Positions 44,010-51,937 of a stretch of 64,000 nt of DNA are shown here, piece after piece. The notes under the pieces are model-generated. The model did no database searches and was not told where the DNA came from. It saw only the letters and a program-made list of their open reading frames with translations. This DNA comes from CALMKX01 sp036274895 (GTDB lineage Bacteria; Acidobacteriota; Thermoanaerobaculia; Multivoradales; SZUA-115): positions 1-64,000 of the forward strand of contig DASUEU010000008.1 in assembly GCA_036274895.1 (NCBI GenBank), in the 5' to 3' direction. Made by a program: the position numbers and the translations under genes. Numbering within the stretch: position 1 is the first letter of the stretch; every line of letters starts with the position of its first letter.

Positions 44010-45926
44010 TCATCGTTCACTGTCCGCGGCACCCTCCTTTCCCAGGGATGCGGATCTCGAGGGCTCGGCCAGGTCGGGCAAGCCATCGCGATCCTGGTCG
44101 ATCAGGCCGGCGAGACCTTCGCCATAGGCTTCGGCGAGGTTCAGCAACTGGTAAGAGAAGTAGCGTTCGCCGCCGTCGTCGAGGGTCCAGCCGCGGTAGC
44201 GGGGTGGCACCCTGAACAACAGCTCGGGCTGGAAGCGCTCCGGCCCCATGGGCAGGCCGGCCACCTGGTAGGGGTCGGCGATGCGCCCGTCGCCGTCGAG
44301 GTCGGCGGGGAGCACGTCGGGCTGGTAGAGCACGAGGGAGTCGAGGAAGGCGAGCAGGGCCTCGCGGTCGGCGGCCGGGGCGGCCAGGTAGGCCGCCGTC
44401 GAGCTCTCGGCCTCACCGCCGTGGCGGCGGATCACGTCGTCGAGAGTGGCGCTGGCGCCGTCGTGGCCGTAGGGGGCCGTGGAGCCCACGCCCCACAGCG
44501 GCGGCGTGCGGAAGCGCTTCAGCGGGAAGAGCTTGCCGCGGGCGTAGAAGTGCTCGTGGAAGCGGGGGCCGAGGTCGTGATGGCGGAAGTCCGAGAACAC
44601 GCCCTCGACCAGGAAGCCACCCCGCAGCGGCTCGTAACGAGTCTCTGGACGCGTCTCCGGGCGCGGCCCCGCGGGGTCGGCGACCTGGCGCGCCAGGGGT
44701 CGCAGCCGGCCTTCGAGGCGGCCGGTCGCCTCGTTCCAGGCCACCGCCAGGTCGAAGAAGCGGCGGTCGCCGGCAAACCCCGTCGCCGGGTCGGCGGCGC
44801 GGATCTGCCAGTCGGCGACGTGGCAGGAGGCGCAGCCCATCTCCCCGAGCAGGGCCCGGCCGCGACGGGTGCGCTCGTCCTGCCGGCCGAGGGCCGGAGC
44901 CGGGTGGTTGAGCAGGTACCACTCGACCAGGTCCACCTCACCCTCGCTCATGGTGCCGGGGGCGAGCGGCGTCATCTTCCGCAGGGCTTCGAGAGTGGTG
45001 GGCAGCAGCTCCGGGTTGGGCTGCACGGCACCGGCGTTCGAGCGCTCGGCCCAGACCCGTTCGGGCTCCCGTCGTGCCCCCTCGCCAGCGCCCTGGAAGC
45101 AGGTGGGATCATCAGCGGTGATGCCCATGATCGTGCGCAGCACGCCGTTCTGGAACATCCGCAGGGTGGCGATCTGGTGATCGCCGGCGGAGGAAGCGAA
45201 GACCCCCGGCAGCACGTCGTAGCCCGCCAGGTCCGAGTCCCCCAGCCTGCGCGCCCGGCCCTGGGCGTCGCGGCGCAAGGCCCGGCCCTGGGCGTCGACG
45301 TAGACCACCTGGAACAACCCGTTCAGATCCGGGCGGCGGTCGCCGTCGAGGTCCTCCAGGGCGCCGTAATCGACCAGGTTACCCGCTGTCGCCTCGAGCA
45401 GGGCCCGCTTGCCGGCGGTCTCGGCGGGCACGTCGAGGTAGCCGTTGCGGTTGGTGTCGAAGGCGACCAGCAGCTGGCGGCGCAGGTCGTCGCCGATCAT
45501 CTCGATCAACCCGGCGCCGAACAGGTGCGGCGCATTGCGGCCGTGGCCGATCGGCTCGGCGGTGTTGCCTCCCGCCCCGGGCGAGCGGAAGGGCAAGTTG
45601 TGGCACATGCCGCAGGAGGTGGTGGTGGCGGCGGCGAAGCGCGAGGTGGCGACGGCGAAGACCCCGTCCTCCCGGCCCCACTCGTGGAAGAAGTAGGAGC
45701 GCCCGCGCTGGAAGGCCAGCCAGGGGTCGCTCTGCTGGAGGTGCATCGAGGTGCCAGGCACTTCGGCGCTGACCGAGTGGATCAGCCGCACCCGGCGCTC
45801 GCGCAGGGAGAGGCCGGAAGGGTCGTCCGGCCGCACCGAGATCTGCGCCGCGGCCCAGAGCGTGGCCAGGGTGGCGGCGAGGGCGCCGGCGAGGCTAGGG
45901 ACGAGCGTCCGCGAGCTCAGGCGCAT
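44010..45926 (-). CDS. Di-haem oxidoreductase-like cytochrome c (first of tandem pair)
   Basis: 638 residues, signal peptide LAGALAATLATLWAAAQ. Two c-type haem motifs: C-G-M-C-H in TTSCGMCHNLPFRS and C-A-S-C-H in MGCASCHVADW. The region TPPLWGVGSTAPYGHDGAS is typical of the di-haem oxidoreductase family (COG3488-like, MauG/peroxidase relatives). An EF-hand-like DLDGDGRIAD and DTNRNGYLD suggest calcium sites. A GTGCCAGGCAC repeat at 45747-45766 encodes VPGTS near the N-terminus. Overlaps the preceding paralogue by 32 bases. Confidence 0.85.
   Translation of the reverse strand: MRLSSRTLVPSLAGALAATLATLWAAAQISVRPDDPSGLSLRERRVRLIHSVSAEVPGTSMHLQQSDPWLAFQRGRSYFFHEWGREDGVFAVATSRFAAATTTSCGMCHNLPFRSPGAGGNTAEPIGHGRNAPHLFGAGLIEMIGDDLRRQLLVAFDTNRNGYLDVPAETAGKRALLEATAGNLVDYGALEDLDGDRRPDLNGLFQVVYVDAQGRALRRDAQGRARRLGDSDLAGYDVLPGVFASSAGDHQIATLRMFQNGVLRTIMGITADDPTCFQGAGEGARREPERVWAERSNAGAVQPNPELLPTTLEALRKMTPLAPGTMSEGEVDLVEWYLLNHPAPALGRQDERTRRGRALLGEMGCASCHVADWQIRAADPATGFAGDRRFFDLAVAWNEATGRLEGRLRPLARQVADPAGPRPETRPETRYEPLRGGFLVEGVFSDFRHHDLGPRFHEHFYARGKLFPLKRFRTPPLWGVGSTAPYGHDGASATLDDVIRRHGGEAESSTAAYLAAPAADREALLAFLDSLVLYQPDVLPADLDGDGRIADPYQVAGLPMGPERFQPELLFRVPPRYRGWTLDDGGERYFSYQLLNLAEAYGEGLAGLIDQDRDGLPDLAEPSRSASLGKEGAADSER
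45747..45766. repeat. GTGCCAGGCAC-type palindrome inside a cytochrome gene
   Basis: GAGGTGCCAGGCACTTCGG lies in frame and encodes AEVPGTS in the minus-strand gene. It matches the intergenic copies at 5353, 5423 and 35141. Confidence 0.6.
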
Positions 45927-47874
45927 CGGCGACTCCGGGCTTGTCGGGTTGGGGATCGAGGACGTCGGGGAAGCCGTCAGCATCGGCGTCCCGGCGCAGG
46001 GGGAGGTCGAGGCCGAAGACCTCGGCCACGTTGGCGATGAGCAGCAGCGGCTTGAGCCGGCCCCGGGGGTCCACGGCCTCGCCCACGCTCTGGTAGCGAG
46101 GCGCCCGGCGGGTGAGGAAGCGGGGGTCGAAGCGCTCGTAGCCGACGGCCACGCCGCCGACCTCGAAGCGCTCGGCGATCAGCCCGTCGCCGTCGACGTC
46201 GGCCGGGATCTCGTCGTTGACGTAGAGCACCAGCGAGCGCAGGTAGGCGAGCAGCAGCTGCTTCTCGGCCACCGGCAGGCGTGCCCAGGCCGCGGCCTCG
46301 CGGGCGGCCTCGCCGCCGTGGGCGTCGATCACCTCGGCCAAGGTGCCGAAGCGGCCCGAGTGCCCGTAGGGCGCCGTGCTGCCCACTCCCCACAGGGGGC
46401 TGGTGCGGTGCTCCTTCTGGAGGGAGCCGTCGAAGCGGCGCTCCCAGAAGGCCGGACCGAGATCCCACTGCTGGAAGTCGGAGTAGACCCTCTCGACGTC
46501 GAAGGCGTCGCCCCGGGGCACGCGGCGGCCGTCGGGGAGCACCTGATCGAGGCGCCGGAGCCGGCCCACCAGCTCGGGGCGGCCGTCCGGTCCCGGCCGG
46601 CTGGTCACCGCCAGGTCGAAGAAGCGGCGGTCCCCGGCCAGGCCGCGGGAGGGGTCCCGGGCTTCGATGCGCCAGGTCTCGACGTGGCAGCGCTGGCAGC
46701 CCACGGCCGCCAGCACGGAGCGCCCCCGCTCGCTCTCGGGCGTCGCCGCCACGGCCGGCGCCGGGGCCTGGAGCATGGCCCACTCGGCGGCGTCCACGTC
46801 GCCTTGGGAGAGCTCGGTCGGGTGGCCGTCACCGTCGGGGTCGTCCAAGGAGATGCCGGTCGAAGCCAGCCGCGCGCCGAGGTCCGGCGAGCCACCCAGG
46901 TCGAGCTGCCAGGCCCCGGGCAGGGAGCGCCGGGCGCGGCCGTTGCCGGCACCGAGCTGGGTGGGATCGTGAGCCTGGAGCCCCATGTGGACGTCCGCGG
47001 CGCCGGTGAAGAAGGCGCGCAGGGTGCTCGCCTCGCCGCCCTCGGCCACCCGCCGGCCGCCGATCAGCCGGGTGCCCCGCCCCCAGCCGAAGGCCTGGAG
47101 CACGAAGTCGAAGGCGGCCACCCGCCGGTCCGCCAGGCTCAGGGCGTCGGGCACCAGGGCGCCGCGCTCGTCGAGGTACCAGACGCGGAAGGCCGGGTTG
47201 AGACGCGGCACGCCGTCCGGCCCCGGGGAGAGATCGCCGTAGGCCACCGGCGGAGCACCCGGGAAGGGCACCACCTCGACCGGGCTCGGCCGGGCCACCT
47301 CGGCGCGGTCGATCACGCCGTTGCCGTTGGCGTCGTAACGGTTGAGGATCTGCTGCCGGGTCTGCTCGGCCAGCATCTCGATCAGGCCGCCGCCGAAGAA
47401 GTGGGGGGTGTTGCGGCCCTCGCCGCCGGTCGAGCCCAGGCTCTGGCCGGCCCCGGCCTCGCGGTAGGGGATCGAGTGGCAGAAGCCGCAGCTCGCCGTG
47501 TGGTCGCGGGCGAAGCGCGAGGGCGCGCCGTGGCTGGCGGCGCCGCCGGCGGCCTGGCGCTCGACGTAGAGGGGCACGCTCTGCTCGCCGGTACGGCCGT
47601 AGACGCCGTGCTCCAAGCGGAACTGGCGCTGGAGCAGGTCCCGCCCCAGCTGGTAGAGCAGGAAGGGGTCGTCCCGCAGCAGCTGGGCGGTGCCGCCTTC
47701 CCGGGCGGGATCTTCGGCATGGACCAGATGAACCAGAGGGTAGGGGATCGAGACCCCGGTGGGATCCTCGGCGCTCTCAGCGATCTGGCCGCGGCCGGGC
47801 AGGGTCACCACACCCACGGCGAACGCCAGGGCGCCCAGGCAGGCCCAGGAGAGCTTCGGCCCGAGCCGCCTCAT
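45895..47874 (-). CDS. Di-haem oxidoreductase-like cytochrome c (second of tandem pair)
   Basis: 659 residues from ATG 47874, which overlaps the LolA-like stop as ATGA. Haem motifs C-G-F-C-H (HTASCGFCHSIPYRE) and C-Q-R-C-H (VGCQRCHVETW). SPLWGVGSTAPYGHSGRFGT matches its paralogue. EF-hand-like DANGNGVIDRAE and DADADGFPD occur. The two paralogues share domain order but differ widely in sequence, so the duplication is old. Periplasmic electron transfer or oxidation of an unknown substrate is inferred. Confidence 0.85.
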   Translation of the reverse strand: MRRLGPKLSWACLGALAFAVGVVTLPGRGQIAESAEDPTGVSIPYPLVHLVHAEDPAREGGTAQLLRDDPFLLYQLGRDLLQRQFRLEHGVYGRTGEQSVPLYVERQAAGGAASHGAPSRFARDHTASCGFCHSIPYREAGAGQSLGSTGGEGRNTPHFFGGGLIEMLAEQTRQQILNRYDANGNGVIDRAEVARPSPVEVVPFPGAPPVAYGDLSPGPDGVPRLNPAFRVWYLDERGALVPDALSLADRRVAAFDFVLQAFGWGRGTRLIGGRRVAEGGEASTLRAFFTGAADVHMGLQAHDPTQLGAGNGRARRSLPGAWQLDLGGSPDLGARLASTGISLDDPDGDGHPTELSQGDVDAAEWAMLQAPAPAVAATPESERGRSVLAAVGCQRCHVETWRIEARDPSRGLAGDRRFFDLAVTSRPGPDGRPELVGRLRRLDQVLPDGRRVPRGDAFDVERVYSDFQQWDLGPAFWERRFDGSLQKEHRTSPLWGVGSTAPYGHSGRFGTLAEVIDAHGGEAAREAAAWARLPVAEKQLLLAYLRSLVLYVNDEIPADVDGDGLIAERFEVGGVAVGYERFDPRFLTRRAPRYQSVGEAVDPRGRLKPLLLIANVAEVFGLDLPLRRDADADGFPDVLDPQPDKPGVADAPELADARP

Positions 47875-48755
47875 GGCGAGCCCCCCGGCTGGCCCGAGGC
47901 GCCGGCCAGGCGAGCCACGGCATCGAACAGCCCGGGCAGGGCCCCGGGCTCGAAGAGCTCGCGACGGGCGACGGCGTAGGCCGGCTGGAAGCCCTCGAGG
48001 GTGAGCACCGAGCTGCGGCCCTCGGGGGCCTGCATCACCATCCGGGTCTCGGTCCAGGCGCCGTCGACCTGGCGGAGGCCCTCGACCCGCAGCCGCTTGA
48101 CCACCTCGAAACGCCCGCCTCCGGGGAGGGCCCGGAGGTGATCGACTCCCAGCAGCAGGACCGGCGCCTCGCTCAGGTAGTAGCGGGAGCGCCGGTCGGC
48201 CTCGCCTTCGGGGATCGCTTCGACCACCCACACCGGCCGGCCGAGCATCCGCTCCTGGCCGCGCACTTCGTAGCGCACGCCGGCCAGCGGCAGCTGCAGT
48301 CGCAGGTCGCGGTAGCCGAAGTCCGAGCCGAGCAGGCCCTCGTCGAAGCGGCTGGGCTGCACCGAGAGCACCCGGCGCTCCCCCGCCGGCAGGTGCAGGA
48401 AGACCTGCATGCCGCGGGAATCCCCGGGGTCCTCGACCAGCAGGTAGTTGGTGCCCTTGAGGCCCACCGGCTCCTCGAGCACGAAGACCGTGCGCACCTC
48501 CTCGCCCTGGCGCCGCCAGAGGTTGCTGACCACGAAGGTGCGGGTGACCTGCTCGCCGGAGCGCAGCTCCAGACGCACCTGCCGGCGCCCGGGGTTGCCG
48601 AAGGGACGGTGGTTGTAGGCCGCGACCAGAGCCTCGCCGCGAGGTGCCCCTGTCGGCTCGGCCGCCGGGGCTGGCCCGGCCGCGACGAGCAGGGTGCCCA
48701 GCAGGCCGGCGCCGAATCGGAGCTGCAAAGACCTCGAAGAGCGCTCGCGAGGCAA
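47871..48755 (-). CDS. LolA-like outer membrane lipoprotein-sorting protein
   Basis: 294 residues from TTG 48755 (GGAGG about five bases upstream). Signal FGAGLLGTLLVAAGPAPAA. The body is the curved beta-sheet type of LolA/LppX-like carriers (VRLELRSGEQVTRTFVVSNL, TNYLLVEDPGDSRGMQVFLH). Proteins of this class pair with RND/MMPL exporters and carry lipids across the periplasm; an MMPL gene lies just upstream. The ATGA overlap with the cytochrome gene suggests a shared job. Confidence 0.8.
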   Translation of the reverse strand: MPRERSSRSLQLRFGAGLLGTLLVAAGPAPAAEPTGAPRGEALVAAYNHRPFGNPGRRQVRLELRSGEQVTRTFVVSNLWRRQGEEVRTVFVLEEPVGLKGTNYLLVEDPGDSRGMQVFLHLPAGERRVLSVQPSRFDEGLLGSDFGYRDLRLQLPLAGVRYEVRGQERMLGRPVWVVEAIPEGEADRRSRYYLSEAPVLLLGVDHLRALPGGGRFEVVKRLRVEGLRQVDGAWTETRMVMQAPEGRSSVLTLEGFQPAYAVARRELFEPGALPGLFDAVARLAGASGQPGGSP

Positions 48756-48947
48756 GACTCCTCCCGTCCGCAGAGCTGCGGCTCTTTTCGGGTCGCGCCG
48801 GGGAAGGTCCCGGTCACGGCCCGAGGTCTCGCTTCAGGAGACCCTCGGTTTCCGTTGACGGAGCGGAGGGAGCAAGGGAAGTGCCAGCCGCATTCCAGGG
48901 CTTCAGCAGGCCCCGGCGGGCTCGATCGCTCGATCCCGAGTACGGAC

Positions 48948-51254
48948 TTACCCGGCCCCGCGTACCCGCTTACTCAGGATCACCAGCGGCACGACCAGCA
49001 GGGTCGCGAGGGCGCAGAGCCCCAGGCTCAGGCAGACCAGCAGCCCCAGCTGATAGTTCGGCAGCACGGCCGAGAAGCCGAGCACGGCGAGGCCGACCGA
49101 GATCGCCACGGCGCTCTTGACGATGGCCGGCGCCGTGGCCGAAAAGGCCCGGCGCAGGGCCTCCCCCCGTGGCTGGCCCGAGCGGGCGACGGCCTGGTAG
49201 TCGGCGACCAGATGGATCGAGTAGTCGATGCCGATGCCGAGCGCGATGGCGGCGAACATCGAGTTGGCGATGCCCAGGGGCGTGCCCGAGAGGGCCAGCA
49301 CGGCGAAGACGCCGGTGACCGCCGAGGCGATCGGGGCCAGGGCCAGGAGGGTCGCCGGCAGCGAGCGCAGGAGCAGGAGCAGGAGTAGGGCGTTGGCCAG
49401 CAGGGCGGTGGCCACTGAGAGCACCTGCCCCACCACCAGCAGGTCCACCGCCTGGTAGGAGACCCAGCCGTCGCCGAAGGGGGTTACCTCGAAGGCTCCG
49501 GCGCCCGCTCGCGCCGCCGCCAGCAGCCGGCCGATGCGGGCGTAGCTCGAGCGGTTGACGTAGACCGTGAGCCGCGCCCGCCGGTTGCCCTCCTCGATCC
49601 GCTCGGCGAGCGGCGAGTGGCGCAGAGACCCGAGCAGCAGGAGCGAGCGCTCGATCGCCACGGCGTCGAGGGCTGAGCGCCCGGCGAGCACGTCCGCGCG
49701 CAGTGCCGCCCAGGGGCGGCCGGCCAGGGCCGCCTCCACCCGCAGCACGTCGTCGAGCACGCTCTCGACGGCGCCGACGTGCTCGACTCCGGCCAGGGCG
49801 TCCTGGAAGCGTCCCAGGGCCGCCAGCTCCTCGGGTGCCAGGAAGCCCTCGGGATGGCGGCTGCCGACCATCAGCTCCACCCGCGTGGTGCCGGCCATGC
49901 GCTCGTTCAACCGGCGGTCGCCCTGGGCGATGTCGCCACCGGGAGGCAGGTTGCGCACCCAGTTGTCTTCGACCGCGAGCCCCCGGCAGGCCCAGGCCGC
50001 CGCCAGGGTGACGACGGCCAGGGCCACCAGCAGCCGCCGGGGCCCCCACCGCTCGAGCCCGTCGAGGAAGGCCCCGGCCCAGCGCTCGCCCCGCCCGCCC
50101 TCGCCCTCGCCGCCAGCGGCCACCCGCCAGCGCGGCGCCAGGAGCACCAGCAGGGCCGGCACCAGGGTGAAGGTCATCAGGGTCGAGAGGAAGATCGCCA
50201 GGGCGCCGTAGAGCCCGAACACCCGCTGCGGCTCGAGGGGGGTGGCGAGCAGCGCGAGCAGACCGGCGATGGTGGTCAAGGCGGTGAGCAGGATGGGCCG
50301 CGCTACGGCCCCGAAGCTCGCCACCACCGCCGTCGCCACGGGCTCCTCGGGATGCTCGGCCCGATGGCGGAAGAAGTGATGGAGGGCGTAGACGTCGTCC
50401 GAGACGCCGATGACGATCAGGATCACCGGCAGCACCAGGGTGGTGACGAAGACCGACTCCCCCGCGAGCCCCATGGTCCCCGCCGTGATCAGCAGGCTGG
50501 CTCCGATCTCGGCCAGGGAGACCAGGGCCGGCAGGGGGTGGCGGAACAGCAAGACCAGCGACAGCCCGAGGACCAGGATCACCGCCGGCACCAGGCGCAC
50601 CAGGTCGCGGGCGGCCCCGAGGCCGAGCACGGCCTGGGCGAGGGCGGTGCCGGAGAGGGCCACGTCCCCCCCTGCCGCCCCCTCCCGAGCGAGAGCGGTG
50701 CGCGCCGCCTCGAGGAGGAGAGCGCGGTCCGCCTCGGCCCCGACCTCGGCGTAGACCGCCGTGGCCCGGCCGTCACGGGCCACCAGCACGCCGTCGGCGA
50801 GGCCGAGGGCTTCGGTCTCGCGGGCCAGTTGCGCCGCCAGCGCGGGCGTGACCGGGCCGGGGCGAGAGAGGAGGGGGTCGGCGTCGAGGGTATCCCCTTC
50901 GATGAACAGGCGCGGCAGGGTGGCCAGGCTGGCCACCGAGGAAGGCACCACTCCGGGCATCGCCGCCAGCTCCCCGCTCAGCCGGCGCACCCGTTCGAGA
51001 ACCTCGGGCTGGAACACTCCCCCCTCGCCCGCGAAGACGCCGAGCACCACCACGTCGCGCAGGTGAAAACGCTTCCCGGCCTCGTCGCTCGCCGCCAGGC
51101 GGGGATGTCGGGCGGGCAGCAGGGAGCGGCCGTCGAGCCGCAGCTCGATCGCCGGAATCGCCACGGCGAGGCCGAGCGCCACCAGGGCGACCCCGGCGAT
51201 CACCCGCCACGGGTGGGCCGCCGAAGCCGCGATCAGGGAGCGCAGGTCGCTCAC
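48948..51254 (-). CDS. RND-superfamily (MMPL-type) exporter
   Basis: 768 residues with two similar halves, each a first helix (WRVIAGVALVALGLAVAIPA), a large periplasmic loop and a five-helix bundle (PVILIVIGVSDDVYALHHFF; LGIGIDYSIHLVADYQAVAR). The G-V-S-D-D and G-I-D-Y motifs in the fourth helices are the proton-relay positions of MMPL/HpnN-type transporters. Exports lipids or hydrophobic compounds. GTG 51254 overlaps the upstream SRPBCC stop as GTGA. Confidence 0.9.
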   Translation of the reverse strand: MSDLRSLIAASAAHPWRVIAGVALVALGLAVAIPAIELRLDGRSLLPARHPRLAASDEAGKRFHLRDVVVLGVFAGEGGVFQPEVLERVRRLSGELAAMPGVVPSSVASLATLPRLFIEGDTLDADPLLSRPGPVTPALAAQLARETEALGLADGVLVARDGRATAVYAEVGAEADRALLLEAARTALAREGAAGGDVALSGTALAQAVLGLGAARDLVRLVPAVILVLGLSLVLLFRHPLPALVSLAEIGASLLITAGTMGLAGESVFVTTLVLPVILIVIGVSDDVYALHHFFRHRAEHPEEPVATAVVASFGAVARPILLTALTTIAGLLALLATPLEPQRVFGLYGALAIFLSTLMTFTLVPALLVLLAPRWRVAAGGEGEGGRGERWAGAFLDGLERWGPRRLLVALAVVTLAAAWACRGLAVEDNWVRNLPPGGDIAQGDRRLNERMAGTTRVELMVGSRHPEGFLAPEELAALGRFQDALAGVEHVGAVESVLDDVLRVEAALAGRPWAALRADVLAGRSALDAVAIERSLLLLGSLRHSPLAERIEEGNRRARLTVYVNRSSYARIGRLLAAARAGAGAFEVTPFGDGWVSYQAVDLLVVGQVLSVATALLANALLLLLLLRSLPATLLALAPIASAVTGVFAVLALSGTPLGIANSMFAAIALGIGIDYSIHLVADYQAVARSGQPRGEALRRAFSATAPAIVKSAVAISVGLAVLGFSAVLPNYQLGLLVCLSLGLCALATLLVVPLVILSKRVRGAG

Positions 51255-51910
51255 CGCGCCGGCTGGCCTCGACCGGCGCGAACCGGTTGCGGGGCAAGGG
51301 CGGCCTCTTCATCCCGGCGCGGGGGCCCCTCGTGCAGCTTGCTGCAGCGGGTCTGGAGCGACTGCATCACGGCGTTCCAGGCCCCGCTGAAGAAGACCCA
51401 GCCGAGCTCCCAGCTCCCCCCCTCGCCGAAGCCCCTGTGAGCGAAGGAGACCTTGGTCCGGCTCGGCTCGCCCGCGAGAGGGGTGAACCGCAGCTCGACC
51501 CAGGTCGGCAGGGGCGGGGTGTTCATCTCGACCATGACCTCCCGCCCCTTCCATTCGAAGGCGAGCAAGGAGCTCGGCTCGAAGCTCAGGATCTTGCAGC
51601 CCTTGGTGCCCTCCCGCTCCCCCTCGGGGTCGCCGGCGGGGTCGAAGGTCAGCTCATAGCGGCCGCCGACCCTGGGCTCGATGCGCGCCCCCGGAGCGAA
51701 GAACGAGCGCACCCCGGCCTCGGTGGTCCACAGCTCCCAGAGCTCGGTGGGGTTGCAGGCGACCACGGTCTCGATGGTGATCGCCCGGCCGGTGTCCTTC
51801 TTGCCCGGCGGTGGATCCGCGCCCGGAGCCTGCGCCCCGGCCGGGCCTGACAGCGAGGTGATGGCGAGGAGGAGGGCCAGTCGCCCGAGGATCTTCGCAC
51901 CGCGCTTCAT
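51251..51910 (-). CDS. Exported SRPBCC (AHSA1-like) domain protein
   Basis: 219 residues, signal peptide LGRLALLLAITSLSGPAGAQ. The SRPBCC core reads TIETVVACNPTELWELWTTE with RVGGRYELTF and VEMNTPPLPTWVELRFTPL, a helix-grip fold with a hydrophobic cavity. An exported SRPBCC protein beside an RND exporter could bind the transported lipid. The C-terminal ~25 residues (RRDEEAALAPQPVRAGRGQP) are polar and likely disordered. Follows the ADOP gene by 27 bases. Confidence 0.8.
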   Translation of the reverse strand: MKRGAKILGRLALLLAITSLSGPAGAQAPGADPPPGKKDTGRAITIETVVACNPTELWELWTTEAGVRSFFAPGARIEPRVGGRYELTFDPAGDPEGEREGTKGCKILSFEPSSLLAFEWKGREVMVEMNTPPLPTWVELRFTPLAGEPSRTKVSFAHRGFGEGGSWELGWVFFSGAWNAVMQSLQTRCSKLHEGPPRRDEEAALAPQPVRAGRGQPAR

Positions 51911-51937
51911 GCTCTGGTCTCCTTTTCGTCTCGACGG

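Noticed and set aside
43146..46040. A 964-codon plus-strand frame opposite the cytochrome genes
   Set aside because: The minus strand has haem motifs and signal peptides; the plus frame is Val/Gly/His/Arg-rich without any motif.
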